A stretch of DNA of 64,000 nt from Leguminivora glycinivorella (taxonomy: Eukaryota > Arthropoda > Insecta > Lepidoptera > Tortricidae): positions 8,198,585-8,262,584 of the forward strand of contig NC_062978.1 of assembly GCF_023078275.1 (NCBI RefSeq), read 5' to 3'. Position 1 is the stretch's first letter. The number at the start of each line of letters is the position of its first letter. Both the position numbers and the translations under genes were made by a program. The notes below the pieces were generated by a model. That model was given only the letters and a program-made list of their open reading frames with translations. It had not been told where the DNA came from and searched no databases. Of this stretch, positions 11,675-23,661 are shown piece by piece.

Positions 11675-13174
11675 TGGTATCATGATTATAGCGAATATTA
11701 TCAGCATCATCATCTACGTCTCTCATTGAAGGCTTTAAAAAAGACAAATATATCAAGTTCCACACTTGCGCGGAGAGCGTGGAGAAAGTAGCTCACATAC
11801 GATATTAATTTTAATTCATTTTCATTTTAAAAGCGATTGAAATAAATGTGTGCAGCTAGCGATAAGCAGCTACTTAAAGGTATCGCTGTACGAACACAAA
11901 GTCGTTGTGTTGATGGATTTTATGCAATTTTCAGTATCTATCACACTCAGCGCAGCGCTTCGAATCCGCTGGGATTAAGTTCGATCTTTTCCCAATACTT
12001 ACAGGGTAAACAGCTTGAGAGGGGCTGGCGTCTGATACATACATAGTTGAGCACATTACCTGTTACAGATTTACAAGGAACCAGCATTTTTGAACACTAA
12101 TATACTTCTATTTATTTTATAGCACTTTTACAAAATTCTTGTCCAAAACACCGATTATCTTACTAAAAAGTTCTCTCTTCTTTAAAAAATACACAAAGAA
12201 GAATAACAAGGAATTTGAAAGAAATGTGAAATTAGGGGTTTCTTATTTATATTTTCTGCATAATTATTTTATGAACTTATGATACCGAATCAAAATACTG
12301 GTTAAAGGGAGTAGGCAGGGCGTACACTGTCCCATTTTTCTAGAAACATACACATTATGTAGATCTCCTGGATCTTACTCGGGTACATGAGATCTCTTCA
12401 ACATGACTACTCACCACATCTTGACATAAACGGCCCATATTGACTTATTGTATCCCTATGCCTTTTTATTCGCGTAATTTGAATTAATTTCGCTAGTCAC
12501 AAGGACAGAGCAAATTGCACCAAGATAATTTTGATCTTATCGACAAGCTTGCTTCATTTTTGTCAAAATCTATGTTAAGTTTACAATTTCTACTGAAAAA
12601 AAAGCCCTGTGAAAATTATAGGATTTATTGTCAAATGCTTGCAAAAGTTTGTTGAATATTTGTTTACATCATTTTACTTTTCTATTGACCTTCATTTCAA
12701 TAAATATCATGCAGTAACGTCATGCGCAAGCGTGAGCAGAATAAATTTTTGTTCATAGAAACCATTTTCAATTTCACGGCTCAATCTTTGTGTGCTCGGG
12801 GTGATACGTAAAGGGCATTCGTTGGTGTCAACAAAGTGTAATGGTTTCGTGTTGCCGCGTGATCTATGAGTTTGAACCGGCGACCGATTCGCATTAATGA
12901 AACTGCCGGGCACTTAGTTTTATATTAACAGGAATTGAATTCTAGGAAAAGTGAATGGAATCGTGGTGTACTTAGTATTTTCTACTAGTTACTTCAGAAG
13001 AATTTATGTAGATACAAACAACGAAAGGTGAACAAAAATATAAAAAAATACGTAATTAAACTATCCAGAAAAAAATGTAATAGGTACATGGAAACCAGAA
13101 GGCTGGCCGTATTGCCCCTTAGGATAGCAAAGCAGATCCGCTGAGCAAAATTTATACAAGTATTTATGTCAACA
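11675..13174. other. Unique AT-rich sequence, no gene seen
   Basis: 1.5 kb with short frames only. I see no repeat, palindrome or coding signal. Confidence 0.4.
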
Positions 13175-13416
13175 TCTAAACATACTTACCTATAATATTA
13201 TAAAAGGGAAAATGTGTGTGTCTGTTTGTTTGTCCGTCTTTCACGGAGAATTGTCGTGATTTTTTAAGTGGAGATAGTTGAAGAGATGGAGAGTGACATA
13301 GGCTACTTTGAGACTACTTCTAACCCCACACTTCCCTAAAATCTGGAGTGGAAGTTTGTATTCAGCATTCCGCAATTTTTGAATTGCACGCGAGCAAAGC
13401 CGAGGGCAAAAGCTAG
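13175..13416 (+). mobile_element. Short Helitron-type element carrying a small insertion
   Basis: It starts TCTAAACATACTTACC and then follows the short-family body (GTCTGTTTGTTTGTCCGTC), ending GCGAGCAAAGCC and GAGGGCAAAAGCTAG at 13416 before a T. About 70 bp around 13316-13389 is absent from the sister copies. The terminal hairpin carries mutations, so the copy is old. Confidence 0.65.
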
Positions 13417-13866
13417 TTTTTATATATTGAACGGTATAATATGAGATGTAGATGTAGGTGCCAAGGCGTGGAGAGTCACTGCTGACAAATTATTAAAGAA
13501 CGTGACGGGGGCCGTGACCATTATGTGTATGATTGATGTTGTTTTCAATTGCCGATAAACGACGGGTACTCGTTCTCTTCCAGTGAAGCCTCCATTCATA
13601 AACACACATATTTTAAGTTATAATTATATCCGTCATAAAATATTAAATTTTGAACGAAAAAATATAGCAGTCCCGTCCATTCATTTTAAAATTATGTAAA
13701 TTTCAATCGTCATAAATTACTTTGCCGCGACAAATTAATTTAAGCCCACAACATTTATTCCTTGTTGAGGTCTAATTAGTTATGTTATGGCTAAATTTGT
13801 GCTACTATTACTTGCCATGGAAAATTGTAATAAATACGTTGTTATACAAATAATTATTAGAGGTAA
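13417..13866. other. Unique AT-rich sequence, no gene seen
   Basis: About 450 bp without recognisable features. Confidence 0.4.
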
Positions 13867-13963
13867 TGTACAGTCAGCCAAAAAAGTGGATTACCACTTT
13901 CCGACCTTATGTGTTTCAAATAGCGTCGAAAAGTGGTAAACCACTTTCTTCGCTGACCGTACA
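13867..13963. mobile_element. Palindromic MITE, 97 bp (TGTACAGTCAGC ends)
   Basis: The left arm TGTACAGTCAGC...AAGTGGATTACCACTTT mirrors the right arm AAGTGGTAAACCACTTTCTT...GCTGACCGTACA. Each arm also contains its own short self-complementary word (AGTGG/CCACT). No coding capacity. Confidence 0.75.
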
Positions 13964-14270
13964 TGTTCATATCTAGTTAACCGATTACTATTGTGGTTAA
14001 CAGTTTGACGAAATATTATACGTTAAAAACAATTCACATCCGACAAAAGTGTTGACGTTATAGGTACTGGAAAGTTGTGTATGCGTTGCGTTGATAACAC
14101 GCCAGCTTATTTCGTTTTATATGAGCGTTATCCATCATGTTTATATCAGCCCCCGTGATGGCGACTGTAACGGTTGCTCCAAATATTAGCCGGAATTAAC
14201 AGCAGTTGCGATACTTTGACAGGGCAAAAATGGTTTCGCGAGGAATGTTTAATGGTGCACCATTAGTGCT

Positions 14271-14387
14271 TTTTCACATTATCCGATCAGATATCAGACC
14301 GGTATCCCATACATTATAGGCGCCATCTTGGATTTTTTCCATTGAAATCCTTCCGACATCCGATGTCGGATCGGATAATATGAAAAC
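14271..14387. mobile_element. MITE, about 117 bp (TTTTCA-ATTATCCGAT ends)
   Basis: TTTTCACATTATCCGATCAG at the left is the inverted counterpart of CGGATCGGATAATATGAAAA at the right. The centre holds a GGCGCCATCTTGGATT segment. Arms of about 35 bp with several mismatches indicate an old copy. Confidence 0.65.
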
Positions 14388-14589
14388 AGACTACAGGTGC
14401 AACGATTCTCATGTTATAAACGTTAAAGTGTGTCTGTCTGTGTTTGTGTTATCTCTTCACTATAAAACTGCACGAAATTTAATCTGATTTAGTTTGGTAC
14501 AGTAACCTTCAAAAGTGCATGGTGAATCTATAAATGAATTAAATCATAATTTCAATCAAACGAAATCAAATTCATAATTTTTTTAACAT

Positions 14590-14672
14590 TTATAAAATAA
14601 ATAAATAAATATTACAGGACATTCTTACACAGATTGACTGTGTCCCACGGTAAACTCGAGAAGGCTTGTGAT
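14590..14672 (-). mobile_element. SINE 3' end fragment, minus strand
   Basis: On the minus strand it reads ACAAGCCTTCTCGAGTTTAC, then GTCAATCTGTGTAAGAATG and a TATTTATTTATTTAT tail, the same tail as the SINE at 9737-9988. The tRNA-like head is absent, so this is a 5'-truncated copy. Confidence 0.6.
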
Positions 14673-16850
14673 TTATGATTAAAAATACCAGTTGATGTGG
14701 TGAAAAGGATTTTTTTATCCCACTTTCAATCTGAAAGTGATAATTAAGGCAGTGACTCTTAATCGATGCTTGCATTTTGTTCAAATTGAATTATTATTGC
14801 CTTTAAGTTATACATACTACAAATACTACGCAGAAAAGTCGCGGTCAAATACAAATATGTTTTAAAATTGATTTGTATTGATGATGTTCTAGGAATGAAG
14901 GTGGTTCAATGTTTAATCAGTTGTATTGAAAATTATGTTGCTGCAGGCGACACATGCAGGCGAGGTACGATTTATCTACGGCAGACTATACAGAGAGAGA
15001 ACTTTCAGGCGAGCGCCATATGGCAAAAAAGCTATAGCAGAATATAAAATTATCCGGTACACTGATTTTACATTAAACAAAATACTTAAGTTAAATGATT
15101 ACCTAAAATATTAGATATATATATTTAAACCCCAAAAGTAAACGGAACGTAAGTATGTACGAATCTATGTACCTAACTACGCATATAGGTTTTACCTGAC
15201 CACCAATAGCCGAACAAATTAAACTGGTCAAAAATATGGACTTACAGTTTTAGTCAAACGTACCTTGCTACCAGAAAAGCTCTTTAATACCTACCTACTT
15301 AGCTCGTTGTAATTTACACGATAAGGATTCTGAATTCCTTAAATTTCTATCCAAAAGAAACTACAAAGAATGAACAAAAATATCCAATAAATGACGTAAA
15401 CAAAAATGATTGTTAGTGGGTGTATTGTTTGGGTGAGAGGCACGTGGGCCCTGGTTAGTTCGTCAGGCGCGGGAAACCTCCTCCCGGGGGAAATCAGCAC
15501 AACAATTACATCTAAAATGCTACTCCCAATAATACCTCAGCAAACCTTTAAACTTGCCAATAACTTCTATTCCATTATATCTTGGATTATTCCACGTAGA
15601 GAAAACTCGTAGCAATTTTTTTTTTACTTTTTTGCCCAATAAACACTCAACTATATCGTTTGAGGTACCTATTATTTATTTATGACGATGTTCAGTTAGT
15701 AAGTTGGTTTGTAATAATATTATGAATATTCAGCGGCTTTCGTTGTCCCCGAGGACGAGACCCTTTCGAGCATAAGAGAGGAAACGCGGACGGTGATTCC
15801 AAAACAATATGATATTATCGCAGCATTTAGGCGGTCCTAATAAGATTTACCTAAATATTAATGCGCATCGTGGCGCCCATTATTTGGAGGTATTATCTAA
15901 ATACCGACAGAACACTCTACTGATTCCATTTACGAACGTCCTTCACGGAGCATAAATCATGCTAATGCCTGGAACGGAATGTTAAAAAGCATAATCCGTT
16001 TGCGACCTTTTCGGAAACTATAGTTCATCGTTTTGTTGAACACTTGTTATTTCCAGTCAGTTGTGATAACAATGGATCCACCCTACTATTATAGAACAAT
16101 CGAGCGCGCCATAAAAGAATAGTATGATTAATTGTTTTTTCAACCTCTTGAAAAATACCGTCTTATTTTTAAATACTTCCGTTATTTTCTACCTCGATGA
16201 CGATGAGAGGGTGGGTTCTGACTGCAAATTAATATTTAATTACAAGGTTCACTTTAAAATGATGAACGAGTAATTTTTCGGTGGTTTACCAGAGAAAATG
16301 TTGCGTATTTTTGGGAAACCTTCTGTAACTCTTGCACATTTACGTCTGTTTAAGCCGGCGGGCGGGCATAAACATCCCTGAGGTCTAAAGATTACAATCT
16401 GACTACGAAATTGCAACTACTGCATTTTGGCTGATGTAGATGTTTTAAATGTTTTAATGCGATTGCATTGAAGCAACTGGGAACGGGCAAAGTAATATTC
16501 ATACTCATTGCTGCATTATTGATATTCTATTCACTAATGTAACCAATATATGTAATAAATTTTACAATGTAATTTTTAGATTTTAATTTTTTAGATTAAA
16601 ATATTGTGTTATAATGTAAGAAAACAACAAAGGTGTTGTAATGCATTTGGCAGGTATACATATTTGTCCGTTGGGAGTACCTAAGTATTGTGTAGCAGCC
16701 GGAACGAAGTTATATTAATACATTTTAACAATAATACATTTTGTAAGTGAACATTAAAATTGAATTAAATTAAGTTTGAACCTTGTTTTGCCGTAGCAAT
16801 ATTGGATCCGAGATTGTTCGTTACTTGAATGTTATATTTCGCATATACAC
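14673..16850. other. Unique sequence, possible conserved non-coding block
   Basis: 2.2 kb without a repeat I recognise. The part at about 15730-16030 has balanced composition and high complexity (CCCGAGGACGAGACCC, GGCGGTCCTAATAAG), unlike the AT-rich surroundings. It could be an enhancer, but there is no direct evidence. Confidence 0.3.
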
Positions 16851-17046
16851 GTACCTATTGGTGTAACTTCAAATACCTACAGAAGCCATGCATCAAAACA
16901 AGAAGGAAACAAGAAACAATTGAATGGGTTTTCTAGCCCGTGTTATCATAGGTACTTATTGGTGCAACTGTAAATGCCTACACAAAAGGCACATATCAAA
17001 ACAAGATGAAGAAATATGAGAATAGAAAGGGTTTTTTCTAGCCCAA
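16851..17046. repeat. Diverged two-copy tandem duplication, period 101 bp
   Basis: GTACCTATTGGTGTAACTTC at 16851 recurs as GTACTTATTGGTGCAACTGT at 16952. Both copies continue with CATCAAAACAAGA- or TATCAAAACAAGA-like words and end TTTTCTAGCCC. Many substitutions show that the duplication is not recent. Confidence 0.65.
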
Positions 17047-18287
17047 TTGACAACGTTTCAAAATTTTCAATGTCCCTAAATCGAAAACCATTTCGAGATA
17101 TACGCTTGTACACCACATAAATATTTTTTTTAATTTTTTTTCCGTATTTTTAGTATAAAAAATCATAAAAATAGTTTAAAGGGGAAGTGACGTCAAATAG
17201 CTGATTTATAGCTTTTCTTATAGTGGCAGTATAAGAAAAAAATCTTCCAGTTGGGATGTCCCTTGAGTTTGACAGTGACACTTATCACAGTTCGTAGCAA
17301 AGATGTTAAAAATTTCATGGCTTAGTCTATGGTTCGTAGTCATTCACTATGGGTTGACAGTGCACTTGATAGTCAGACATACCGGACTGTTTGAGCTGAC
17401 TGTTAAAACTTTTTTTTTAAGATTTTGTCGTTTTCTTAGGTGTATGAAACAACACATGTGACGTCACGAAGCTGTGTCTTGACGTTTGTAACTTACGCTT
17501 TTTCTGCTCGAAGTAGTAATAAGAAGGGATTTTCTCATTAAAATAGCAGTTTTTGGAAAAATAAAAAAATACGTGTATCTTTTAGTATTAAGTTCTTTCA
17601 AACCAAACAATAAAAAGTAGTACTCAAAAATATGAAAAGTTGTCAATTTATCATACTGTTAATATAGTTGCATACTCAAGGTCACTATCACGTTTCGTTG
17701 GCCAAACTCCAGGGCAGGTTTAAGTAAGTGTACTCACCCGATGCCATTCGCGCGCCGCTCGTTCGGCGCGGCTACTAAAAGCAAATGCCGTAAACAAGAA
17801 TTAATGCCGAACCTGCATTGACCGAGCACTGCACTCTTCTTTATGGTGACATGATAAAGCTTCCCATTTTATTAGACACGCGGTATATTGGTCTCCCGAA
17901 ATATGCTTTCGTTCAATAATGTTTATATCCTATCAACTTATAAATATATGAGGCATTGCTTGATAGATCTGTCACGGTACTCACGGTGTATATATTCGCT
18001 TATTTCTTTCATAACGTAAATAAATACCGTGTCGTGACAGGCTAAGAGTTTCACCACACTTTTTCTCCAGTAAGTGTCGTAGAAATCGACTATGGGATAT
18101 GGGTACAATTTTGGTGTGGGCAATGGTTTAGCGACCTATTACTGCAACATCATAATTTTGTTTTCTATTAACCTCGTAATTGTTAGATAGGTACTAGAAC
18201 TTGAGCAGTTTCATGTGCCTTGTCTACCCCTATTGGGAATAAATTTATGTATGTATAGTCCCAGTATTTGTCTTAGCGCGCTTTATC
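17047..18287. other. AT-rich sequence, possibly an old dispersed repeat
   Basis: 17160-17650 (GGGGAAGTGACGTCAAAT, TATAGTGGCAGTATAAG) has the feel of a lepidopteran dispersed repeat, but I cannot delimit it. The rest is unique. No gene is seen. Confidence 0.25.
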
Positions 18288-18455
18288 TTAGGCACGCCAC
18301 AGACATTCTTAAAAAATCGTAATTTAAAAAAAGATTTGTAATTTTGTATGCAACCTGTCAGTTCAAACTGACAGAATTTTCAGATTGAACTGACAGATTG
18401 CATACAAGTATTTTTTAAGATTATGAATTTTTGAGAGTGTCTATGGCGTGCCTTA
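18288..18455. mobile_element. Palindromic MITE, about 167 bp
   Basis: TTAGGCACGCCACAGACA at the left mirrors GTGTCTATGGCGTGCCTTA at the right. Further in, GTATGCAACCTGTCAGTTC pairs with GAACTGACAGATTGCATAC. The arms are AT-rich with several mismatches. No coding capacity. Confidence 0.75.
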
Positions 18456-18815
18456 CTGAATGTCCACGGGCTGATCTAGTGGCCAGCGTTTTTGCTAACA
18501 AGATGCCGCTCGGGGCCGAGGTTGGCCGCGCTGAATGTTAAACATCACCTTCATTAACTAACTTCGTGATTTCGATCAAACTAGCTTTAAATGCTTACAT
18601 GTTGGTTTTTGCCAGGAAATAAGTCTTAAAAAATTGGTTAGTTACTTACACTTCAACTTAGTATGTAATTGTATTTTTAAGCAATGAAAAATTTAAAAAG
18701 AATATTTACATATACTCGTACTCTTTCAACTACATATTTAATTAATTTCTACATATCAAACATTAACATTCATAAGGAAAGTCCTTCAGAGCTTTACGAA
18801 AAACGCATAGGTGAG
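18456..18815. other. Unique sequence, no gene seen
   Basis: 360 bp, partly GC-richer near 18480-18540, with no recognised feature. Confidence 0.35.
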
Positions 18816-19163
18816 CAGTTCTTAAAAAGTTTGTGCAAAATAATATTGTCTTCGGTTACCGCGATAGTTACTCATGAAATAAAACTATGGAAACGGATTA
18901 AATCGCGTATAATGAATTTACAAATGTAAGGAAAAAGTTAAATTTGTTTTTTTTTATTCCTATTTTGTTACCAAGATTTTTTTGATGAATTTCGTTTTTA
19001 GTAAATTTTATTTCGTCGTTAAGGTTCTCTAGTATCTATAATTTTCTCAATTATAACAATTATTCTGTATATATCTTAAGAAAATCGACTTATATTACTA
19101 AATGTTGGTAACAAAATAGGATCAATTAAAATTTGGTATGTACAAAGTTTTCGAGAACTGCTG
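18816..19163 (+). mobile_element. TIR element (AGCAGTTCTYAAAAAGTTTGT ends), copy 1
   Basis: The left end AGCAGTTCTTAAAAAGTTTG (from about 18815) and right end TACAAAGTTTTCGAGAACTG-CT are inverted repeats. The body (CCTATTTTGTTACCAAGA...TTGGTAACAAAATAGG) is shared with the copy at 29389-29657 in the same orientation. This copy has an extra 80-90 bp near 18842-18930 (AAACTATGGAAACGGATTAA). No transposase, so non-autonomous. Confidence 0.65.
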
Positions 19164-20224
19164 AGGTATTACATATATGACACCCGTCCGGGGAATGAAA
19201 AAAATGTTAACATAACCTTAATCTTGTTCACTACTGCAATACGATATGTAGGTACAAGAGTTTCAAAGCAAACTTTTGAACACCAAGTGCGCTGCGAACC
19301 AAAATATATTACTCATCAAAAAGTTTGTTAATAGCTGTTGCGTGCGATATAGCCTACGCCAAAATTGAAGTGTCTTCCCACTGTGCAGTGCATGGCGCAG
19401 CAAAAGGCGTCAAAGGCTTTACCCGCAGCCATCGACACGGAAGCCATCAGCGCCGCGTCCAGCCAAATTTTAAAAAGAATTCCGGATACATTGCGTGCGT
19501 TAAAAATAAATTTCCTGTGTAGTCAAATATTTGCTCGCTTTTTTCCTAACATGTTTAATTAATTGTAATTTTAAAATCGGGACTGCGTATGCGTCTGCGT
19601 CATTCCCCTGGTTTCTTAGGTAAGGAAAAACTTAATAATATGTCAAACGTTTTTTTAATGCATAAATAATTAATGAAACTCTTTTATAGAATATACAGAT
19701 AATGCAGAATGACGAAAGTTTTATACCAGTATTTTTAATGAATAATTAAAAAATCTGGATTCCTGACACTGGACATAATCAGCATAATTAAAAGCGATTT
19801 ATTAGTTTAAGTTAAAGCACGTCGAATCGCAACCATTCTGAGTGAAAGCTTTAAGTTTCAGTGAGGCAGTTACGCTCCCCTTCTGGGCGATCAACGTAAA
19901 TTATTCCCCCAGAAGAAATCTCCAAGGACGGGATGACGGATAAGGGACCACGGTTTATTGCTTGCACCAGCCCTTTGTAAATGCCTTAAAAATCGACCCA
20001 CTAATGTTAATTGGGGGATAATGTTATGCAGTATCGAGCCCCTTTGATTGAATTAAGGGCCGAATGTCAATAAATGTAATTCACTTATGCCCTCTTTTAC
20101 GGACAGTTTGGCATGTTTAAATCAGACCTGGTTAAGTGAATATAAAATTATGAAACACAGGCCAATTACACTGATATCAGATTTACGTGGTGGCATTCTA
20201 AAATCGTTCAAATTGTCTTGATTA
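19164..20224. other. Unique sequence with a possible enhancer-like block
   Basis: 19800-20130 is high-complexity and non-repetitive. It contains CCCTTTGATTGAATTAAGGG, which includes a TCF-type CCTTTGAT core, plus TAATTG-type homeodomain words. 19330-19520 is GC-richer with overlapping short frames but no recognisable protein. No gene is supported. Confidence 0.3.
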
Positions 20225-20408
20225 TCCATACTAATATTATGAATGGGAAAGTGTGTGTGTCTGTTTGTTTGTCCGTCTTTCACGGCAAAACGGAGAAACG
20301 AATTGACGAGATTTTTTAAAATAAATGATGATAGTTGAAGGTATGGAGAGTGACAGAGGCTACTTGTTGTTTCTTTCTAACGTGTGCAAAGCCGCGGGCA
20401 AAAGCTAG
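20225..20408 (+). mobile_element. Short Helitron-type element, 184 bp
   Basis: Host A, then TCCATACTAATATTATGAATG; body GTCTGTTTGTTTGTCCG; terminal GTGCAAAGCCGCGGGC, AAAAGCTAG at 20408 and host T. A complete member of the short Helitron family, with slight decay of the hairpin. Confidence 0.75.
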
Positions 20409-20444
20409 TGAATTATAAAAAAAGTAAAAAAATATCTAAGTAAT

Positions 20445-21515
20445 GTCTTTTAAGGGTTCCGTACCAAATAGGTACAAAATGAACCCTTATGGTGCCGCTC
20501 TGTCCGTCTCTCTGTCTGTCTGTCTGTCTGTCACATTACTAAATATCTCGAGAACTACTTATGCGATCGCTCTGAAATTTGCAATATTTATGAACATCGT
20601 GAACCTCTACAAATTAAAGTATAGAGAATGGCCAAAATGAAAGGGGGGCAAACTGTAAAGGTCAAGTGGGGTATCGTTAGAGAGAGCTCAGACTGTACAT
20701 ATCATACCTATTTTTTATAAATTTTTTGTTGTGGAAAAAATGTTTTTTGAAGAAAAATGTAAAAAAAAATACCGTTCCTCCCCCTTATCTCCGAAGTTTA
20801 CTGTAATGTATAAGTTTAATGTATAAAATTTATTGTAATGTGTGTGTTCCTATGTACATTTCTGAGGTTGTGCAATAAAGTGGATTTGTATTGTATTGTA
20901 TTGTTTACCACCGAAAATTCATGATTTTGTTTTACCAAATATGGCTATTATAATAAATATTACAGGAAAAATAAAATCGTACACGTATCTTGAAAACTTT
21001 TTTTAATTTATAAAAACCTTTCAGATTTACATTTTATTGTACCTGTAAATTTTACAGAATACCAATAAAAGTACCTGCTTTCAAACAGAGGAAAAATGGT
21101 TAAAATCGGTTCATGCAATAAATAATTATCCCATAAATATCATCTTCCATACTTTAAGCTCGCGCACATTAGTTTACTCAATTTGCCGATAGATGTTGCT
21201 GTACGTTGAACCCTCATTTCCTACATTGCGTTTTTCCTGATATAATGGAGTCGGGTCAGGATCAGGAGCGTCCTGACGACAATGTTGTAACGTAAACTAT
21301 TGAAGTCGAATTGTCTTGATTTTCTTTGAATGTTGTCTAATAATAAAATTGTATAGGTATTAAATATTACTTGTTATGTGAGAAATTGAGTCTAGAGGGA
21401 TTTAGTCAAGTCTATAGAATATGAATGAGTTGATGATTCAACTATTGAAAGTTTATACGGAACCCTCGGTGGGCGAGTCCGACTCGCACTTGGCTGGTTT
21501 TTTTTTTAATATGAA
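20445..21515 (-). repeat. CCGGCCAAG-type interspersed repeat, near complete
   Basis: It opens AAGGGTTCCGTACC, has a CTGTCTGTCTGTCTGTC run (20510-20532) and closes ACGGAACCCTCGGTGGGCG, CTCGCACTTGGCTGG and T-rich. The right end, read on the minus strand, is the start of the truncated plus-strand copy at 1118-1590. A LINE tail is nested inside at about 20805-20905. It encodes no protein; the mobilisation mechanism is unknown to me. Confidence 0.65.
20805..20905 (+). repeat. LINE-like 3' tail nested in the repeat
   Basis: GAGGTTGTGCAATAAAGTGG followed by (TTGTA)n-type repeats (TTGTATTGTATTGTATTG) is the usual form of a lepidopteran LINE 3' terminus with a polyadenylation signal and a short simple-repeat tail. 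Only the untranslated end is present. Confidence 0.5.
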
Positions 21516-21972
21516 TTTATACTATCAGCTTAATAAAACCAAGGGATAATTTTAAATAGAAAAATAAACCACTGAACCATTTACGCAGATTTATATATTA
21601 ATAGCTCGAAATCTGGTTATTTCAAATCGTTTAGTCCCCTTTTAAATGGTTTATGGCTGTAATTTTGCACAGCTGAAAGACGTTACAAGTGATAATTAAA
21701 ACCCTGTTACTACAGCTGTAATGACTTTCATTCGAATATTTAGATAGGTACTTCTTACAAGTACCTTTATTTCTTTGAAAAAGAGTCAGCCTTTTCTGCT
21801 ACACAAAGATTTTTTTAAAACATTGACAGAAAAAAAAAGAATTGAGTACCTATATATCTAATGTCTTAACCTGAAATCGAATCAGCGTTCTCTTTTTTGC
21901 GACAGATCCCCATACCACTCGGCCATTCGGTCACCGTAGCATGGGTCGAAATTTTGGAAACTCCTCTTATTA
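21516..21972. other. Unique AT-rich sequence, no gene seen
   Basis: No recognisable repeat or coding signal. Confidence 0.4.
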
Positions 21973-22119
21973 TCCATACTTAATATAAATGGGAAAGTGT
22001 GTGTGCCTGTTCCATCTTTCACGGCAAAACGGAGCGATGAATTGACGTGATTTTTTAAGTGGAGACAGTTGAAGGGATGGAGAGTGACATAGGCTACTTT
22101 TTGTCTCTTTCAAGGCTAG
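21973..22119 (+). mobile_element. Short Helitron-type element lacking its 3' hairpin
   Basis: It starts TCCATACTTAATATAAATGG after TAT and ends TTGTCTCTTTCAAGGCTAG at 22119 before T. Compared with the sister copies, the GCGAGCGAAGCCGCGGGCAA hairpin segment has been deleted between TCTTTC and GCTAG, while the terminal CTAG remains. Confidence 0.7.
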
Positions 22120-22145
22120 TAACTTAATAAAATGATTCTTCTACA

Positions 22146-22292
22146 ACGGCCCAGCCACGACATTGGTCTAAGCGCGACAGCGGTGAGCGGCAGCCATACG
22201 TGCGAATGAAAAGTCCCATCGCTGTGTCTCGCTCCAATGTATGGCCGCCACTCACCGCTGACGCGCTTAGACCAATTTCGTGGCTGAGCCGT
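22146..22292. mobile_element. GC-rich palindromic MITE, 147 bp
   Basis: ACGGCCCAGCCACGACATTG at the left mirrors AATTTCGTGGCTGAGCCGT at the right, and the arms run inward through GGTCTAAGCGCG...CGGTGAG for over 50 bp. It lies 26 bp downstream of a Helitron end. Short frames on both strands are shadows of the palindrome. Confidence 0.8.
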
Positions 22293-22372
22293 AACTCTTG
22301 CTCCACTTGCGTGCAATTGCACATGCACAACTACTGTGGGGGCGTGATAAAAAAGCTTTCTTAATATCATTC

Positions 22373-22458
22373 TGTACTATCAGCAGCAAAAGTGAATGGA
22401 GAAATTATGAATGATTTCATTGATAAAGTCGCCATGCACTTTTGCAGCTGATAGTACA
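22373..22458. mobile_element. Palindromic MITE, 86 bp (TGTACTATCAGC family, copy 1)
   Basis: TGTACTATCAGCAGCAAAAG mirrors CTTTTGCAGCTGATAGTACA. A second copy of the same family, with nearly the same loop (ATTCATTGATAA), lies at 60141-60225. Confidence 0.85.
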
Positions 22459-22917
22459 TTCGCATTGGCCTGTTAGTCTCACATCGTAGCACTGGTAGAG
22501 GGGCTACGAGCTCGTAGCAGTATACACGTAGCGCTCACGCTGTTACTTCCCGGCGCGTGTCTTTGCTTTTCGAAGCCGAATTCAATGTTAAGAAAACAAG
22601 AAATTAATATTTTTGATATCGTTCCAACATGTTTAATGAATTTACAACTTTTTAAAAAGCCTTTAGTATTTTTTTTATACCAAGTCGGTGGCAAACAAGT
22701 ATACGGTCCGCCTGATGGAAAGCGGTCACCGTAATGGACGCCTGCAACTCAAGGGGTGTCACATGCGCGTTGCCGACCAATTAGAAACTTGTATGATGAT
22801 GTATTATATTTACAGAATCACAACAGCAGACATTGAGAGTTACTGACTGTCCTTGCTTGGTATTGTGTATTAAATATCTTAATAAGAAAAAGAGAAAAGA
22901 AGATTAAGGTTGCCTGT
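22459..22917. other. Unique sequence, no gene seen
   Basis: 22500-22560 is GC-rich; 22680-22790 (GGCAAACAAGTATACGGTCC) resembles a dispersed lepidopteran repeat that I cannot name. No gene. Confidence 0.3.
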
Positions 22918-23092
22918 TTGTACTTTTGGCAGTTGAAAAAAGTGTAAACAAACCGGAGCTGTCAAATTTGACAGACCCAGGGGTAGTGAACATTTTAAGG
23001 CCAGATTGAAGAACAAAATTACAGGTGGCTACTTACTTGGTACTTTTTGTTTATGGTGAGCCAATTTTAGCGATTATAAAGGCATAAATGGT

Positions 23093-23356
23093 TGTGGGGG
23101 ATATCCCACAGGTCTAACACTATATAGCAGAGATCTATAGCACAAGGAAACCAAGAAAGTGTACATCAGGAATTTATTCAATGTTTACATGAGAACTGTT
23201 ATTGACCGACTGACTTACAAAACGTAAACAAACATATCAAAGAATCGGTTGCTATACCAAATACAAAATATGACAGTATTCCTTCAACAGCCAGTACTGT
23301 GGCCTCTTAGGCACAACTCGATTCTATCGAATATCTCATTAGCATTATATTCAATA
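23093..23356 (-). repeat. Copia LTR, minus strand
   Basis: Read on the minus strand, a purine tract (about 23357-23369, ATTAAGGGGGCG) precedes TATTGAATATAATG, taken as the LTR start with G to A at its second base, and the LTR ends GGGATATCCCCCACA. Length is about 264 bp. The U5-side 117 bp recurs inverted at 25330-25446. Confidence 0.65.
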
Positions 23357-23455
23357 CGCCCCCTTAATGTGCATATTCAAAACAAATTGTAACACAATAA
23401 AACATACAAACAAACTAAAGTGATATCAAAGAACAACTATTAAAAATGTAAACAA

Positions 23456-23661
23456 TTAACAAGCAATGCCCAAACCGCGCATGCACGTATAATGCTTTTC
23501 TCTCGGCAAAGCCTTCGTTAATATGTCGGCGAGCATTGAGTCGGTCGGTAAATACTTTAACTCAATACTCTTATTGTCCTTTAATACACTTCGCACAAAG
23601 TGATACTTTATATCAATATGCTTGGACCGAGAATGAAACATTGGATCGCTCGCAAGACATA
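23456..23661 (-). pseudogene. Copia pol C-terminus (end of RNase H), minus strand
   Basis: From 23661 downward it reads CLASDPMFHSRSKHIDIKYH and continues to LTKALPREKHYTCMRGLGIA and a stop at 23456. This is the part of Copia RNase H, with the SKHIDIKYHF motif, that is missing from the plus-strand pol, which breaks exactly at HSRS. The first 37 bp (23625-23661) are repeated inverted at 25299-25335. It is separated from its N-terminal part by the inversion, so it is not functional as it stands. Confidence 0.85.

Noticed and set aside
22116..22370. Minus-strand frames of 68-84 codons
   Set aside because: They lie across the palindromic MITE at 22146-22292 and are its shadows.
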